From: Cryptomeria japonica
Lineage: Eukaryota; Streptophyta; Pinopsida; Cupressales; Cupressaceae
Assembly (NCBI RefSeq): GCF_030272615.1
Contig: NC_081405.1
Coordinates: 576,337,752-576,401,751 of the forward strand
Direction: 5' to 3'
Length of the DNA: 64,000 nt
In this document: piece by piece, positions 12,391-21,745 of the stretch
Numbering within the stretch: the first letter of the stretch is position 1
Layout: each line of letters starts with the position of its first letter
Program-made: the position numbers and the translations under genes
The notes under the pieces: model-generated
The model's database searches: none
Told to the model about the DNA's origin: nothing
What the model saw: only the letters and a program-made list of their open reading frames with translations

Positions 12391-13452
12391 ATAAACTACT
12401 TCCTCTATATCAGTTTCATCCGATTTATCATCATTGGATTCCTCATCGGCTATTAAGCATGTCTTTCTATCTCTTCTTCTGAAGTCTCGATGTCCTCTGT
12501 AATGATTATCTTTCTATCTATCATCTTGATAATCTCTCTTTTCAGTAAAATCTTTGTCAGGAGAGTTAGAATCCATATGTCCTATCTTATCACAATTGAA
12601 ACATTTCAAAGGTAGTTTTCCTTTATACTTACCTTTGCCTCTCGGTAACCTTTTGGCTAATAGTGCTTCAAACTCTTATTGCTTTCTGATTTCCTCATAC
12701 AGTTTGTGTACTTCCTCCATGTTCTTGCAAAATCTTTCACTTGCTCCATTGTGATCTCCTTCAGAGTACTTATACTTTCTTTCATTGTAATCATTAGATT
12801 CATCAAGATTAAAAGAACTAAATGCAGATTCAACTTTATTTAGCGATGACCCACTATTATCAAAGTTACTTAACTCAAATGCATGTAGCTTACCAATAGT
12901 AGCATCTAAAGAAACTGACATATTGGGTACAAACCTTATATCATTGATTGCAGAGACACAGATTGCATAAGCTGGTAGAAGGGTTTTTAACAACTTACTT
13001 GTTATATCCTTTTCTTTAATAGTTCCACCTTCTCCTTTGATTTCATTGACAATCTCCTTTAGTCTTGTATTGTACTGGGTTATGTTCTCACCTTCATTCA
13101 TCCTCATAGATTCAAGTTGTCCTCTTAGACTGTCCACTTTTTCTCTTTGAACATGTTCACCACCTCCATACACAGATATGAGCTTGTCCCACATTGCCTT
13201 TGCATTATTGCAGCCTTCTAGATCATTAAACTCTGAATCAGTCAATGCAGATGTTATTTCAATCATTTCTTGAATATGTTCTTGCTTTGTCTTTATCTCT
13301 TCCATTGTCAATAGATAGGTGCTCGGTGTCATGAAATCATTCTCTAAATAATATACAACATATTCTCCAACTCTTGATAGGTGCAGCTTCTTCTTTTTTT
13401 GCCATGTAGAGAAACTTGACTTGTTCAGCTTTGGTGCATCCCTCTTATACAT
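12391..13452 (-). pseudogene. E1 gag: capsid-type domain and zinc knuckle
   Basis: The open frame 13452-12676 (258 codons) is a UBN2-type Copia Gag, seen in NDLEGCNNAKAMWDKLISVY, the VQREKVDSLRGQLESMRM block and NITQYNTRLKEIVNEI. It ends in a short coiled coil (MEEVHKLYEEIRKQ). The zinc knuckle lies just beyond in plus 12560-12610, reading CFNCDKIGHMDSNS: the fourth ligand is Ser, not Cys. A stop after KQ and further damage at 12391-12675 separate knuckle from protease. Gag packages element RNA in virus-like particles. The original start lies slightly upstream of 13452. Confidence 0.85.
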
Positions 13453-13505
13453 CTTTGGATCTTTGCCTCAAGTACCTTTAAACTTTTTCTTTTGGAGTCC
13501 AAATC

Positions 13506-13515
13506 TCTGATACCA
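13506..13515 (-). promoter_or_regulatory. E1 primer-binding site
   Basis: tctgatacca, on the minus strand tggtatcaga, is complementary to the 3' end of initiator-methionine tRNA. It lies two bases inside the 5' LTR end, the normal place for first-strand priming. The same site occurs in N (26470-26481) and E3 (38538-38549). Confidence 0.9.
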
Positions 13516-13517
13516 AT

Positions 13518-15047
13518 TGATAGTTCTGATACTTAATGTTAAGTACAAATGCCAAACTAATAAGATGAGAGGGGGGGTGAATCATACAAATTTAATCTTC
13601 CATAAAAACATCAGATTCAACCTCGGTAACCTATACATCAGTAATATAACCAAAACTGCTAAATATGAAAACTCAAAAGCATATAAACATAATAACTCTC
13701 ATAACACCAGATTTAACGTGGAATCCCAAATAGGGGAAAACCACTGTGGGATTTCAGACCCACTAAGAAATATACTCTTCTAGAGTATGCTCGGTTAAAA
13801 GCAAATCCTGTTAAAGATTACAAACACATTGCTAGATGTGACCCGGTTAAGGGATTTCCCTCAGATTTGTTAGGATCTTCACCTTGTTATAAATGACCTT
13901 GTTAAAGGATTTCAAGCACTCAATCAAAATGTCACCTTGCTAGAGGGTTTTATAAATAAGACTGTTAAGTCCACTCGGTTAAGAGATTTTCTATCACTTT
14001 ACAAAATAATAGTAATAAAAATCTATCTGCAACTTCACATTTAAAATGCTAAAGAAGATTCTTATTTGCTCAATACAATATAGACATAGAACTAATCTTG
14101 TCCATCTGCTGGGCTCTATACTCTGTTATTCAAAATAGGTCTTCAAGCTTCAGTGCTCAGTAATCACTATGTAGCATCCCTGTGCATACACTTGCCCGCA
14201 TACATTGTTTATCAACAGTTCCTTATTTATAAAAAATAGCTAACCGGTAAATCTCCTTGATCACATTTCCCATGATCAATCATAGCCATTAAATCTTCAA
14301 ACTTTGACCAGGTTCAATGTATCCTTCGATCTAAAAATGTTAAAACCGCCTAGGAACTTGTATATATTTCTTGGAACTTGTGCTAGGGTATTGCAGTTCA
14401 ATCTGAGTTGTAGATCTTCCTGCCAATTTTCCTTTGCCATAGATTCTTTAACAAACTTCATTCACAGCATACCAATCATTTAATCATAGCCAGCTCATCA
14501 GCTTCCTTCATTAAATAATGATTTTATTCATTCAATGCATTCTATTATTACTCGGTTGTAACTCGGTAAATACTAAACTTCACTCGGTAGACATTCTGCC
14601 TTCATTAATCGATAGCGATAACCTTAGGGTTTACCGACTAGGTTCCTTAAGGTTTACTAACTAGGTTCTTTGCTCGGTAACATAGTATAGTATTAACTTT
14701 ACAATCAAGAACATATGTATGATATCAAAACAATCTAAACATCATGATCTCATCATTGTCTAACTCGGTAATAATTTCCCATTGAATAACTTATTCCTCC
14801 CCTTATTCATTATATTCATTGTGTGTCTTTTACCAATATCTTTATACTCATCAAATCATACTTCTCAAGATGTGGCAACATCATACTGAATTAGAATATC
14901 AATTTCTTGACATCAATGACAAAATAATAATATTAAGATAGTAAACATCCTTAATCAGTTTTATCCATAATCATCAACAACCTTCTCAATATCCTTATTG
15001 AAATGCCAACAATCTCTCCTTGTCTATTATAATGCTAAATGCCAACC
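13518..15047 (-). repeat. E1 5' LTR
   Basis: About 1530 bp, partner of 6191-7722. The covarying stem-loop is intact here (13746-13763, GTGGG/CCCAC). The last base before the target duplication is c instead of the expected a (gccaacc), a point change at the terminal CA. The duplication agatg follows at 15048-15052. Confidence 0.9.
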
Positions 15048-15246
15048 AGATGTCCTCTTTTGCATTGAAAAATCCATCTCTAAGACTATATTGGTTTTCA
15101 TTTACAAACGCATTAGTCTTTAACATACTTTTACATCATGGGATAATTAGATTATCAGGTATTGGTCGGCTTTGCAGATGCTGCACATGCTCGGGGCCAT
15201 TTCTAAAATAAGCTCTCCTTTAATTAATAGGAAAGAGGTAGTCTAG

Positions 15247-15660
15247 TTGCCTCCTCCTTCTTCCAAGTATAAATTAAATTTTGATGTAGCATCTCATGGT
15301 AATCCACGGAAGTCTGCCATTAGTGTAGTGGTTTCTGATAATAGTGCTCGAATTATTAAAGCACAGTGTCATTGTATTCCTAATGGGACTAATAATGTGT
15401 CTAAGTTACATGCTCTATCAATTGGGCTTGATTTTCTCCTTAAATTGCATTTTTCAGATGTCATTATAGAAGGTGACTCTTTAGTTGTTTTTTATATGAT
15501 CACAAATCGTTCCTCAAATTCTTGGCATCTTAGATATTGGTTGGACAAGGTAGTTGCACAAATCAAGTTTTTTAATTCCTTCTCTATAACTCATTGCTAT
15601 AGAGAAGCCAATAGGGTTGCGGATTTCTTGGCAAATAAAGCCTTAGATGAAGATATTTAG
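15247..15660 (+). pseudogene. LINE1 ORF2 C-terminus: RNase H domain
   Basis: A 137-codon open frame of the RVT_3 type found at the end of plant L1-like ORF2. It starts at the PP.....K.NFD block; the first catalytic Asp is in KLNFDVASHG. A further Asp is in IIEGDSLVV and another in REANRVADFLANKAL. The usual catalytic Glu in the motif before .AL..GL is replaced by Lys (NNVSKLHALSIGL), so the enzyme looks dead. The frame is continuous with the zinc-finger fragment across the E1 insertion, apart from several stops between 15053 and 15246. It ends with its own stop at 15658-15660. Confidence 0.85.
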
Positions 15661-17397
15661 TCTTTGGTTGATATTGATGAAAGTTGTTTACCCCCTCATC
15701 TTGTAAAATATTAATTATCTGTATACAACCTCTTTTCTTAGCTTTGACCTTATATCTTGTTTGTGATTATAATCATGTATGTAATTTAGTGTGGTGGTGT
15801 ATGAGGCCTTCCTGCTCTTGTTTATATCCCCTCATTAAGTTTGCATTCTTGCTTGCAATTCCAATCTTGGTACTAGCCGTGGCCTAGCTTAGGAGTTCTG
15901 GTATTTTAATTTGGGGGTATCTTGTAGTCATGCTTCATTGGTACTTTATTTCTGCTGACTTGCTCTTGTGACAGATTTGTTTTTTGGGTGTCCATAAAAA
16001 GATTTCATCTACTTTTACAGTGGCGGCTCGCACATTGGTTTAATCATGATTGCTTCATTGTTTTGAGTTTGGTACTCTCTGATCGAAGTTGATGGAAACA
16101 TAAATATCTGCACTTGCAGTGACGACTCACACGTAGGCATAATTATGATTGATTTATTATATTCTTTGAGGTGGAATTTTGGGTATGTTTCTTTTTCACA
16201 AGGCTCTAGGGATTTGCTTCCTGCAAAAATCTTGATTTATCATAAGTTATTTATTATGAGTAATGGTCGTGCTTTTCTTGAGGATGTTTTCATTATTTTT
16301 TAGGAGGTGGCAGTCTGTGGAAGCTTGTTGGCATGATGTACTGTGAGTTATCTTCTGTTGATCTTTATTCTGATATAATTCTTGTCCTTTGGAGGATGTG
16401 CATATTTATTCATAATGGTCTATGATTTCTTTAAAATTCTTATTTTCTTGAATCGCATTATTTCTTTGGGGTCTGTTTTATGGAGGTTGTTGGTTATAGA
16501 TTTTTGTTGCCTGTTAAGCAGAGTAATTTTCAGGACTCTCATGGTTTTGATGATGAAAAGTTTGGTTGCCTATTTAAAATTAAATTCTTTGGATTTCTCT
16601 CTAGATTTTTCGTAAAGTGGTGGGCACTCGATGGTGGGTAGAAAATGAAGATAGTTTTCTTACTGAGGTTGCATCTCACTTTATTACTATCTGTATGGAC
16701 ATGCTCTTGGATTATTATATGGTTAGGGCGCTATTGGGTGCATACATTCATTCCTTTATTTATTCTGCTACTGATATGGATAATGCTTTGTATATCTATC
16801 ATTTTGAGTTTGGTGTTTTTCCTTATGGTGGTTTCCTATCTCATTCTCAATTACTATCTTTTGGCTAGCATGGTGAACTTATTTCAATGACACTATGTTT
16901 TCTCTTGTAGCTTTTTTAGATCATGTATCACCAAAAATCTTGGCAGCGATTGTTAATGTGTTTTTAGGTATTCACTTTCTCCTGGAGTCATTGAATGCGG
17001 TAATGTTTCCTCCAACTACAATTATTTCTCTTCAGATTATGGCTCCAGCAATGCATAATGATGACATTATTCACCCTCTCTCTCCTCCATTGGAAAGTTC
17101 CAGTTCTTGGTTTCTGCATTCTTGATGTTTTGTTCTCTTAGAGAGTTTTTGTATACATACACTCTTGGGGGGTGGGTTTTGTTGTTGGCCCATATGGTTT
17201 TTTTTGGGGAATCTTCCTAGGGCTGATTGGACATTTCTCTTTCTATCCTTGTTCTTACCTAGCTATACTATTTATGAGCTAGACTGGAGGTTTTCTTTGC
17301 CTAGTTCTTTCCTACCGGTTCTCTTTGAACCAGATTGTGAAAATTATAAATATTAATAAACTTTAGTGGTTCTCCACTTTTATTAAAAACAAAAAAA
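15661..17397 (+). other. LINE1 3' untranslated region and A-rich tail
   Basis: About 1.7 kb without recognisable protein domains; the overlapping open frames here encode hydrophobic, low-information peptides. A partial internal duplication is visible (cagtggcggctcgcaca near 16019 and gcagtgacgactcacacg near 16117, each followed by a taatcatgattg-like word). The end has a small hairpin (agtgg ttct ccact, 17365-17378), then ttattaaaaac and eight A. Unlike the X-type LINEs in this window, I see no further protein frame after RNase H. Confidence 0.6.
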
Positions 17398-18166
17398 AGG
17401 ATGATGAATCTAGAAACATATGGAAATGAAAGAGAAGGATTCATTTATAAGTCCTTTGATATTAAAATCGACATTTCAAATGTGAATGTTTTGTATCTTA
17501 TTAAGAATTCACTTAATTATAGTCTAAATTGGGAAGATCAAAATTATTTTGAATGATTGTTCAGTGGTGTTAAAAAAAATATAGAGATAATTGATCATAT
17601 TTTATTATTAGTATTCTTATAAGATGATGTGGTGTTTATAGATATTTTGTTTTCTATTTTTTATTTAAAGATCAAGGTCATAATAATAAGATAAAAAGAA
17701 TTATGAAGGTAACTTGAGAATTGGTAATGATTAATCAAAAAAAAATTAGGCTTTAATTTCATTCATTTTGATGGAATTTCTATCTCAAACTTCTCTACTC
17801 CAAATAGAAATGTAAATAAAAATTAATGTGTGAATTTTTTTTAAATAAAAGGAAACTATATTAAAATTCATTTTTTCTTTCTTTATTTTCATAAGAATAA
17901 ACAACATTCTTCACTTAGCAATCCAATAGATGTTAATATGAAAAAAAATATTAGGTATCACCTTAAAAAATAATGATTAGAATTTTTTAACTTAGCATTG
18001 ATGAATTGATTTTAAAAATAATAGAGATGGCATACTAGATTCATTTCAAAACAAATCCTTACATACGTGTTCATATACCATAGAGAAATTTATCATCAAA
18101 TTATATATATATCTTCTAGTATAACCTATTAAAATGATTAGTATAGCCTAATATGCTCTGATAGCA
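17398..18166 (-). mobile_element. E0 internal region, right part, with decayed primer site
   Basis: AT-rich, no recognisable domains. Its right end, tgctctgatagca (18154-18166), is on the minus strand one base off the initiator-methionine tRNA primer site, directly next to the 5' LTR. This supports minus orientation and Copia-type or related priming for E0. Confidence 0.6.
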
Positions 18167-18686
18167 TGTTAGAAATTAGGATCTTAGGATACTAATCATT
18201 ATAAACAAAATCATAAAATAAGTGAAATGAGACTCATACATACATAAATATACACATTACACAAGATATACATGGGAAAACTCTTTCGGGTAAAAAACCC
18301 CATAAAGCGTCATTCTACTAAAACACTTACAAATATAGTTTCTCATAAAATAGACTTGAACTTGGGGACACTCCTCCAATAATTTTGCATGACCAATAAT
18401 ACCTCATATGCATAGTGATACAACTCACCATAAAGCTCCAAATTCATGCCTCTGAAAAGAGAGAGAACCTCCTTAAATATAGGAGGAAGCATGACTTCAC
18501 TAGTCACACCTTTTCAATAATCCCCATTCATAAATAAATAATAATCTAATATTTATTAGATTATAATAATTTCAAATGGGACATGCTTTATAAAGCATAT
18601 AGTATATAAGGTTTGCTAACCTTATATTAGAACATTATATATAAATATTATTAGGATGTGACCCCTAATAATATTATGTTCTAACA
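18167..18686 (-). repeat. E0 5' LTR
   Basis: About 520 bp, bounded by tgttagaa on the left and ctaaca on the right in plus reading; its right half matches 1-255. It lacks the TTAAC array seen in the other LTRs here, so it is a separate family. Confidence 0.75.
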
Positions 18687-18974
18687 ATATTTATACTTAT
18701 TTATAATTTGTTATATTTGAATAGTTGTATCTTTCCTACTCTCAAGTATCTAGAAAATGTTCATATTTTGGTATATGCGAATATTTTATCTACTTTCCAC
18801 ATATTTTATTTTCACTATAATAGTTAAATCTCTTTTATTTGAAGTAACTAGTCCAAATAAATTTTATTTTAAGTTTTATTTATATTAAGGTATCATATCT
18901 ACTCCTTTACATTTACGTGAAGGTAATTCATTGTAATACGTATAAGATATTATTGTTCTCTATTAATTAGGTGA
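18687..18974. other. AT-rich spacer
   Basis: Low-complexity AT-rich sequence between E0 and LINE-Xm. No frame, repeat or signal that I can support. It may be one of the few pieces of non-element DNA in the window. Confidence 0.4.
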
Positions 18975-18988
18975 TTAATTTCCTTTTT
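18975..18988 (+). repeat. LINE-Xm target duplication, left copy
   Basis: ttaatttccttttt, identical to 31959-31972. Variable-length duplications above 10 bp next to an A-rich end are the mark of target-primed LINE insertion. Confidence 0.8.
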
Positions 18989-19010
18989 GTTTTTTATTAT
19001 AGAACAAATA

Positions 19011-19032
19011 GGTTTTGAAGGGACCCAAAACC
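19011..19032 (-). ncRNA. 3'-end hairpin of LINE-Xm
   Basis: On the minus strand GGTTTTG, loop GGTCCCTT, CAAAACC: a perfect 7-bp stem about 20 bp from the A-rich tail. Related hairpins with the same loop core but different stems lie at the 3' end of LINE-Xp (31574-31592) and LINE3 (36703-36722 and 36734-36755). Some LINE reverse transcriptases recognise a 3' hairpin of their RNA; a role like that here is inference. Confidence 0.6.
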
Positions 19033-19149
19033 CTTTAACAAAGTACTACATCATAAAGATGCATTGAGATATAGCATTTCCACATCAAACCAAAGTTAGA
19101 AAGAACCCCGTAAAAAGATGAAAACAAGGAAAGAGACAACATAAAGGAA

Positions 19150-20116
19150 GAAAATAGTACAAATTTTTAAGGGCATTAACGGCCTCATTTTTCAACTGAG
19201 TTATCTTAAGGATAACTTCTTCAGATCATAAATATCATGGTTTAAAATTTTCTTCTTCAGGTTAGCTCTAGTTCTCTTGCAAGGTCCCACCATTTCCTCT
19301 ATCTTTTTACCCAGTGCATCCACATTCATTGTAGATCCTGCATGATGGATGTCTTCAAGATTTCCAACCATGGTATATAAACTTTCAATAGAGTTTGTAA
19401 CCACTTTATGACTAAAGATAACTAGAGATATCACATTGTCATTAACTTTCTAGTATTTGTTCTCCATCTTACTCAGTCTACCTTCAAAGTATTTCTTGAG
19501 TTTATCCTCAAGCTGAGGCATCCTACAGTCATAGTCTTTATTCATGTCTCTTACCATTGTCATATTCTTCTACATAGAGTCCAGAATTAACTTTCTATGA
19601 TCAATTGTCGAGTGTTCTATAGCTTATGAATCTTGTTTACTGCTAATTTCCCAAATTTTTACATTTATATCTTGAATCTCATGGAAGGCCCATTTAAACG
19701 TCCTGAAGCTATATACCACATCATCACGAGATAAGCATAGAACATCATCAGGGTTCTCCCTTTCAAAGTTTAGATAAGGAGTGTTAGCATTGAGATCCTT
19801 TGTGAAGCGGGTTCTTTCACTCCTAAACAAGCCCTAGACAAACCAATCTGGGAGTGACTGGTGGGAGGGTTGAGAATGAAAATTTTAAGTCGAAATAGTG
19901 GAGGCTCTACCAGATTTACCTTGGTTGCCAATATTCAAGGAAGAATCAAACCCAAATTTAGATTCTTTCATATCAGTTTTCCATTCTTCTTCATCCGAGG
20001 GAAGACTAACATTATCCTCTTCATCAGATTTTCTAGAGCCATCAAGAACCCTAGTCAAAAGAGAGGATATGGTTTTGATATGTTCATGGATGAGGAAGAG
20101 TATACCACCATAAGTA
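19150..20116 (-). pseudogene. ORF X of LINE-Xm, C-terminal part
   Basis: Continuation of ORF X on the far side of N. From 20111 the minus strand reads YGGILFLIHEHIK, matching the LHEGLIILIMDFVK block of LINE-Xp, followed by an acidic stretch (SDEEDN, SLPSDEEEW). Further on, FRTFKWAFHEIQD (near 19700) matches the CFRWIFHENQ block of LINE-Xp. A helical, probably coiled-coil end follows (LGKKIEEMV, RTRANLKKKI; 19434-19201). Frames change several times, so the copy is dead. The function is unknown to me. Confidence 0.6.
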
Positions 20117-21264
20117 TGATAGACTTATAAAGCATTGAGAGGGGGGTGAATTAGTGATAGCGAAAGCAATAACACTCTAAACCCAGATTGGTATAAACAA
20201 TTAACCAATTTACTTAAGACTTTGCATGAAATCGAAAGTTTAATAAAAGCAATCATAGCAAATAAAACATGCACCATAACACAAGTGTTTATACATGGAT
20301 AACCCAACTGGGAAAAACCATGCTGAGATGGGACTCACAAGTGAACTATCTGCAAAAATAGGTAACTGACTGATTAAGGTCTACAAAGTGCTTTGTTTGG
20401 AGCTAATCCTTTTAAAGATTCCTAAGCCCTGTTAGGATCAATACCTAGTTAAAGGTAACTTCAGTGGAGGATTTAGATCCAGGTTAATCAATCACCTTTT
20501 TAGAGGATTTGTAAAATAACGCTTGTTAGAGCTTACCCAGTTAAGGAATTTAACTGTTGTAGTGATCAGAAAATAACAGGTAGTATGATCTAGAAATACC
20601 ACATCTTGTTTGTATAGATCCTTTTCTACTCATTGAATACTGCATCACCGACATACTCTGCAACTCCGTCAATAAATTGCATCAACTGTAACTCATAACA
20701 TCACTTGTATCTTGCATATCAAAATGACTCATTAAAATGTCTTTTTATAGACATTAGAGTTGATGTCGGCTAAAGAACCTCAACACAATTTCCTAGGTTT
20801 AGTGAATCTAGTCAACCTTCTATAACACATCACAAATCATCACCAAAGTGTTGGTTAGAGATAACTCATCATGACTGGTCATAACTCATCACACAATCAG
20901 TAAAACCGGCTAGAACACCAATATCGGTTGAGTGTAAACCTCTTCCAACTCATAGACCAATTTTATCCATTCACCTCCTTGCTTCTCTTTGTTGTATCTC
21001 AAAACTAGTGTTAGATGAATTGATCAAAACCAATTGTCTTTACTTCATATACTGGTTGTCAACATATACCGATTTAGACACCTTCATACCGGTTAGACTT
21101 CTCTATACATATGATACTGATTTGCAATACAAAGACTTAGGAGTAGTACTGGTTTGACTTAACTAAGATGACTATGATAATATGAGCATATGTGTGTGTG
21201 TTATATGTACCATCAATGATAACATATAAATTCATCCATTACAAAAATCATCATCAAGCCAACA
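20117..21264 (-). repeat. N 3' LTR
   Basis: About 1148 bp. Pairs with 26484-27632 with many substitutions, suggesting an old insertion. It starts tgatagacttataaag and ends aagccaaca in plus reading. It includes the TTAAC-type array (about 20400-20560) and a short GT run near 21191. Confidence 0.85.
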
Positions 21265-21745
21265 ATCTCCCTCTTTGGCATTGGTGGCAACACTTAGAAA
21301 TTTATTTTTTACAACTAAGTGTGCTTACAAAAATGTAAAGACTACCCCTTAGCAATACATATAAAATTTTCACGTCACATACATATTTCTACTCCCCTTT
21401 GACAATAATGCCAAATTGAAAAGTAAAATACATATATATTACATCAAAATTTTCATCCAAACTACATATATACAAATATAAGAGTTTTTGAAGGTGTGTA
21501 CAATGCAATTCTTAAGAAAATGTCACTGAAATTAATCTTTATCTATGAAAAATCATTATCTCATGTTTCTAAATGTGTTTCAGTGATCTCAATAGTCGTC
21601 ATAATTTTTACAGGAAATTCTTCCATTGCATCCACTATGCTCATCTTCGGGGTAACCAAAATCGCTTATGAATCCTTGTATGCCCTCAGTAGGATTTCAA
21701 CTTTTGGAATCAATTGGTTCTTCATTTCTTTCAAGTACCTAATTC
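21265..21745 (-). promoter_or_regulatory. N polypurine tracts and 3' non-coding region
   Basis: atctccctctttggcattgg adjoins the LTR, a purine tract on the minus strand. A second tract, ctactcccctttgacaataa, lies near 21391-21410. Between them and the end of ORF2 I see no protein signal beyond short fragments. The doubling of the tract matches E1, E6 and E7. Confidence 0.7.

Larger units (their letters stand above)
6191..15047 (-). mobile_element. E1: Sirevirus-like Copia retrotransposon, full length, decayed
   Basis: Minus-strand element with LTRs at 6191-7722 and 13518-15047, an exact 5-bp duplication, a primer-binding site complementary to the initiator-methionine tRNA end (13506-13515) and a polypurine tract next to the 3' LTR. 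Domain order from the 5' side is Gag, protease, integrase, reverse transcriptase, RNase H: the Copia order. Several purine tracts precede the 3' LTR, a known Sirevirus habit. The polymerase motifs (FVDDIIF, then the FEMSL and ITQSKY blocks) also look Sirevirus-like. A foreign LTR (S2) interrupts it between protease and integrase. E7 is a second copy of this family. Confidence 0.9.
5600..17397 (+). mobile_element. LINE1: 5'-truncated L1-like LINE, split by E1
   Basis: Two protein fragments typical of the C-terminal end of plant L1 ORF2 occur in order on the plus strand: a zinc-finger (zf-RVT) domain at 5641-6190 and an RNase H domain at 15247-15660. Between them lies the complete Copia element E1. 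The 5-bp duplication agatg at 6186-6190 and 15048-15052 shows that E1 landed inside the LINE. Reading across the duplication keeps the same frame. An A-rich tail closes the LINE at about 17385-17397. The reverse transcriptase proper is absent (5' truncation), and I could not find the target duplication of LINE1 itself. Confidence 0.85.

Noticed and set aside
15684-17356. Series of plus-strand frames encoding hydrophobic peptides
   Set aside because: They overlap in different frames within the LINE1 3' untranslated region and show no domain or conserved order.
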